From contig NZ_JABGBO010000006.1 of the NCBI RefSeq assembly GCF_013133775.1, positions 106,739 through 170,738 of the forward strand: a stretch of 64,000 bases of DNA. The letters run 5' to 3'. The translations under genes and the position numbers were made by a program. The notes below the pieces were generated by a model that saw nothing but the letters and a program-made list of their open reading frames with translations, made no database searches and was not told the DNA's origin. Positions within the stretch are counted from its first letter, which is position 1; every line of letters begins with the position of its first letter. Below, one piece after another: positions 64,000 through 64,000 of this stretch. Source of the stretch: Pelistega europaea. GTDB lineage: Bacteria > Pseudomonadota > Gammaproteobacteria > Burkholderiales > Burkholderiaceae_B.

Positions 64000-64000
64000 A

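Noticed and set aside
61810..64000. Complete prophage after the integrase
   Set aside because: No other phage genes follow. The next items are a small peptide locus, repeats and an adhesin.

Overview
This is a 64 kb stretch of chromosome from a low-G+C betaproteobacterium. The gene set and several gene orders point to the Alcaligenaceae (Burkholderiales): leuS-lptE-holA-proA, tpiA-secG-tRNA-Leu(GAG), tig-clpP-clpX-lon, gshB-EIIA(Man)-ptsH-ptsI, a PhaB-type reductase, azurin and a CysB-like regulator. A Pelistega- or Oligella-like genus is my guess from the low G+C and gene style; the window holds no 16S gene to test it. I found one tRNA, no rRNA and no CRISPR array.

Layout. 1-4.1 kb: the end of an enoyl-CoA hydratase, an ATP-grasp ligase with an EamA exporter, and an AbrB-family membrane protein. 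4.4-6 kb: class I fumarase with a structured leader. 6.5-14.4 kb: a dipeptide ABC importer with two paralogous binding proteins (dppA1, dppA2, dppBCDF). 14.5-17.3 kb: an S4-domain protein, a fused quinone oxidoreductase behind a triple 65-bp repeat, and a GNAT protein carrying a minisatellite. 17.5-27.7 kb, minus strand: tRNA-Leu, secG, tpiA, an RDD protein, an rlmL-like methyltransferase, hemJ, proA, holA, lptE and leuS. 27.9-32.7 kb: BCCT transporter, phaB, cysB, azurin. 32.9-39.1 kb: the protein quality-control cluster tig-clpP-clpX-lon, with a heat-shock promoter before lon. 39.4-45.1 kb: a low-complexity anchored protein, poxB, and thrS-infC. 45.3-48.9 kb: gshB and the sugar-independent (regulatory) PTS. 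48.9-51.7 kb: a 147-bp repeat array around an AAA/PD-(D/E)XK gene. 51.8-58.8 kb: LOG-family gene, polA, a uracil-type permease, greA, yhbY, rlmE. 59-64 kb: a barnase/barstar pair, aroG, an integrase, a probable type I toxin locus, hairpin repeats, and the end of a trimeric autotransporter adhesin.

Most interesting points. (1) The thrS leader encodes a 13-residue peptide with five Thr codons, followed by mutually exclusive antiterminator and terminator helices; this predicts threonine-dependent attenuation of thrS. (2) After the integrase, a 29-codon hydrophobic peptide gene sits between a promoter with a 5'-terminal hairpin and an opposing antisense promoter; this looks like an unannotated type I toxin-antitoxin locus. 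(3) An exported barnase-like RNase with all catalytic residues overlaps its barstar gene. (4) Gene ends across the window repeatedly carry tandem duplications that often include the last codons and the stop (clpX, polA, the PD-(D/E)XK gene) or the first codons (quinone oxidoreductase). This seems to be a general habit of this genome, and it also explains the 147-bp array.
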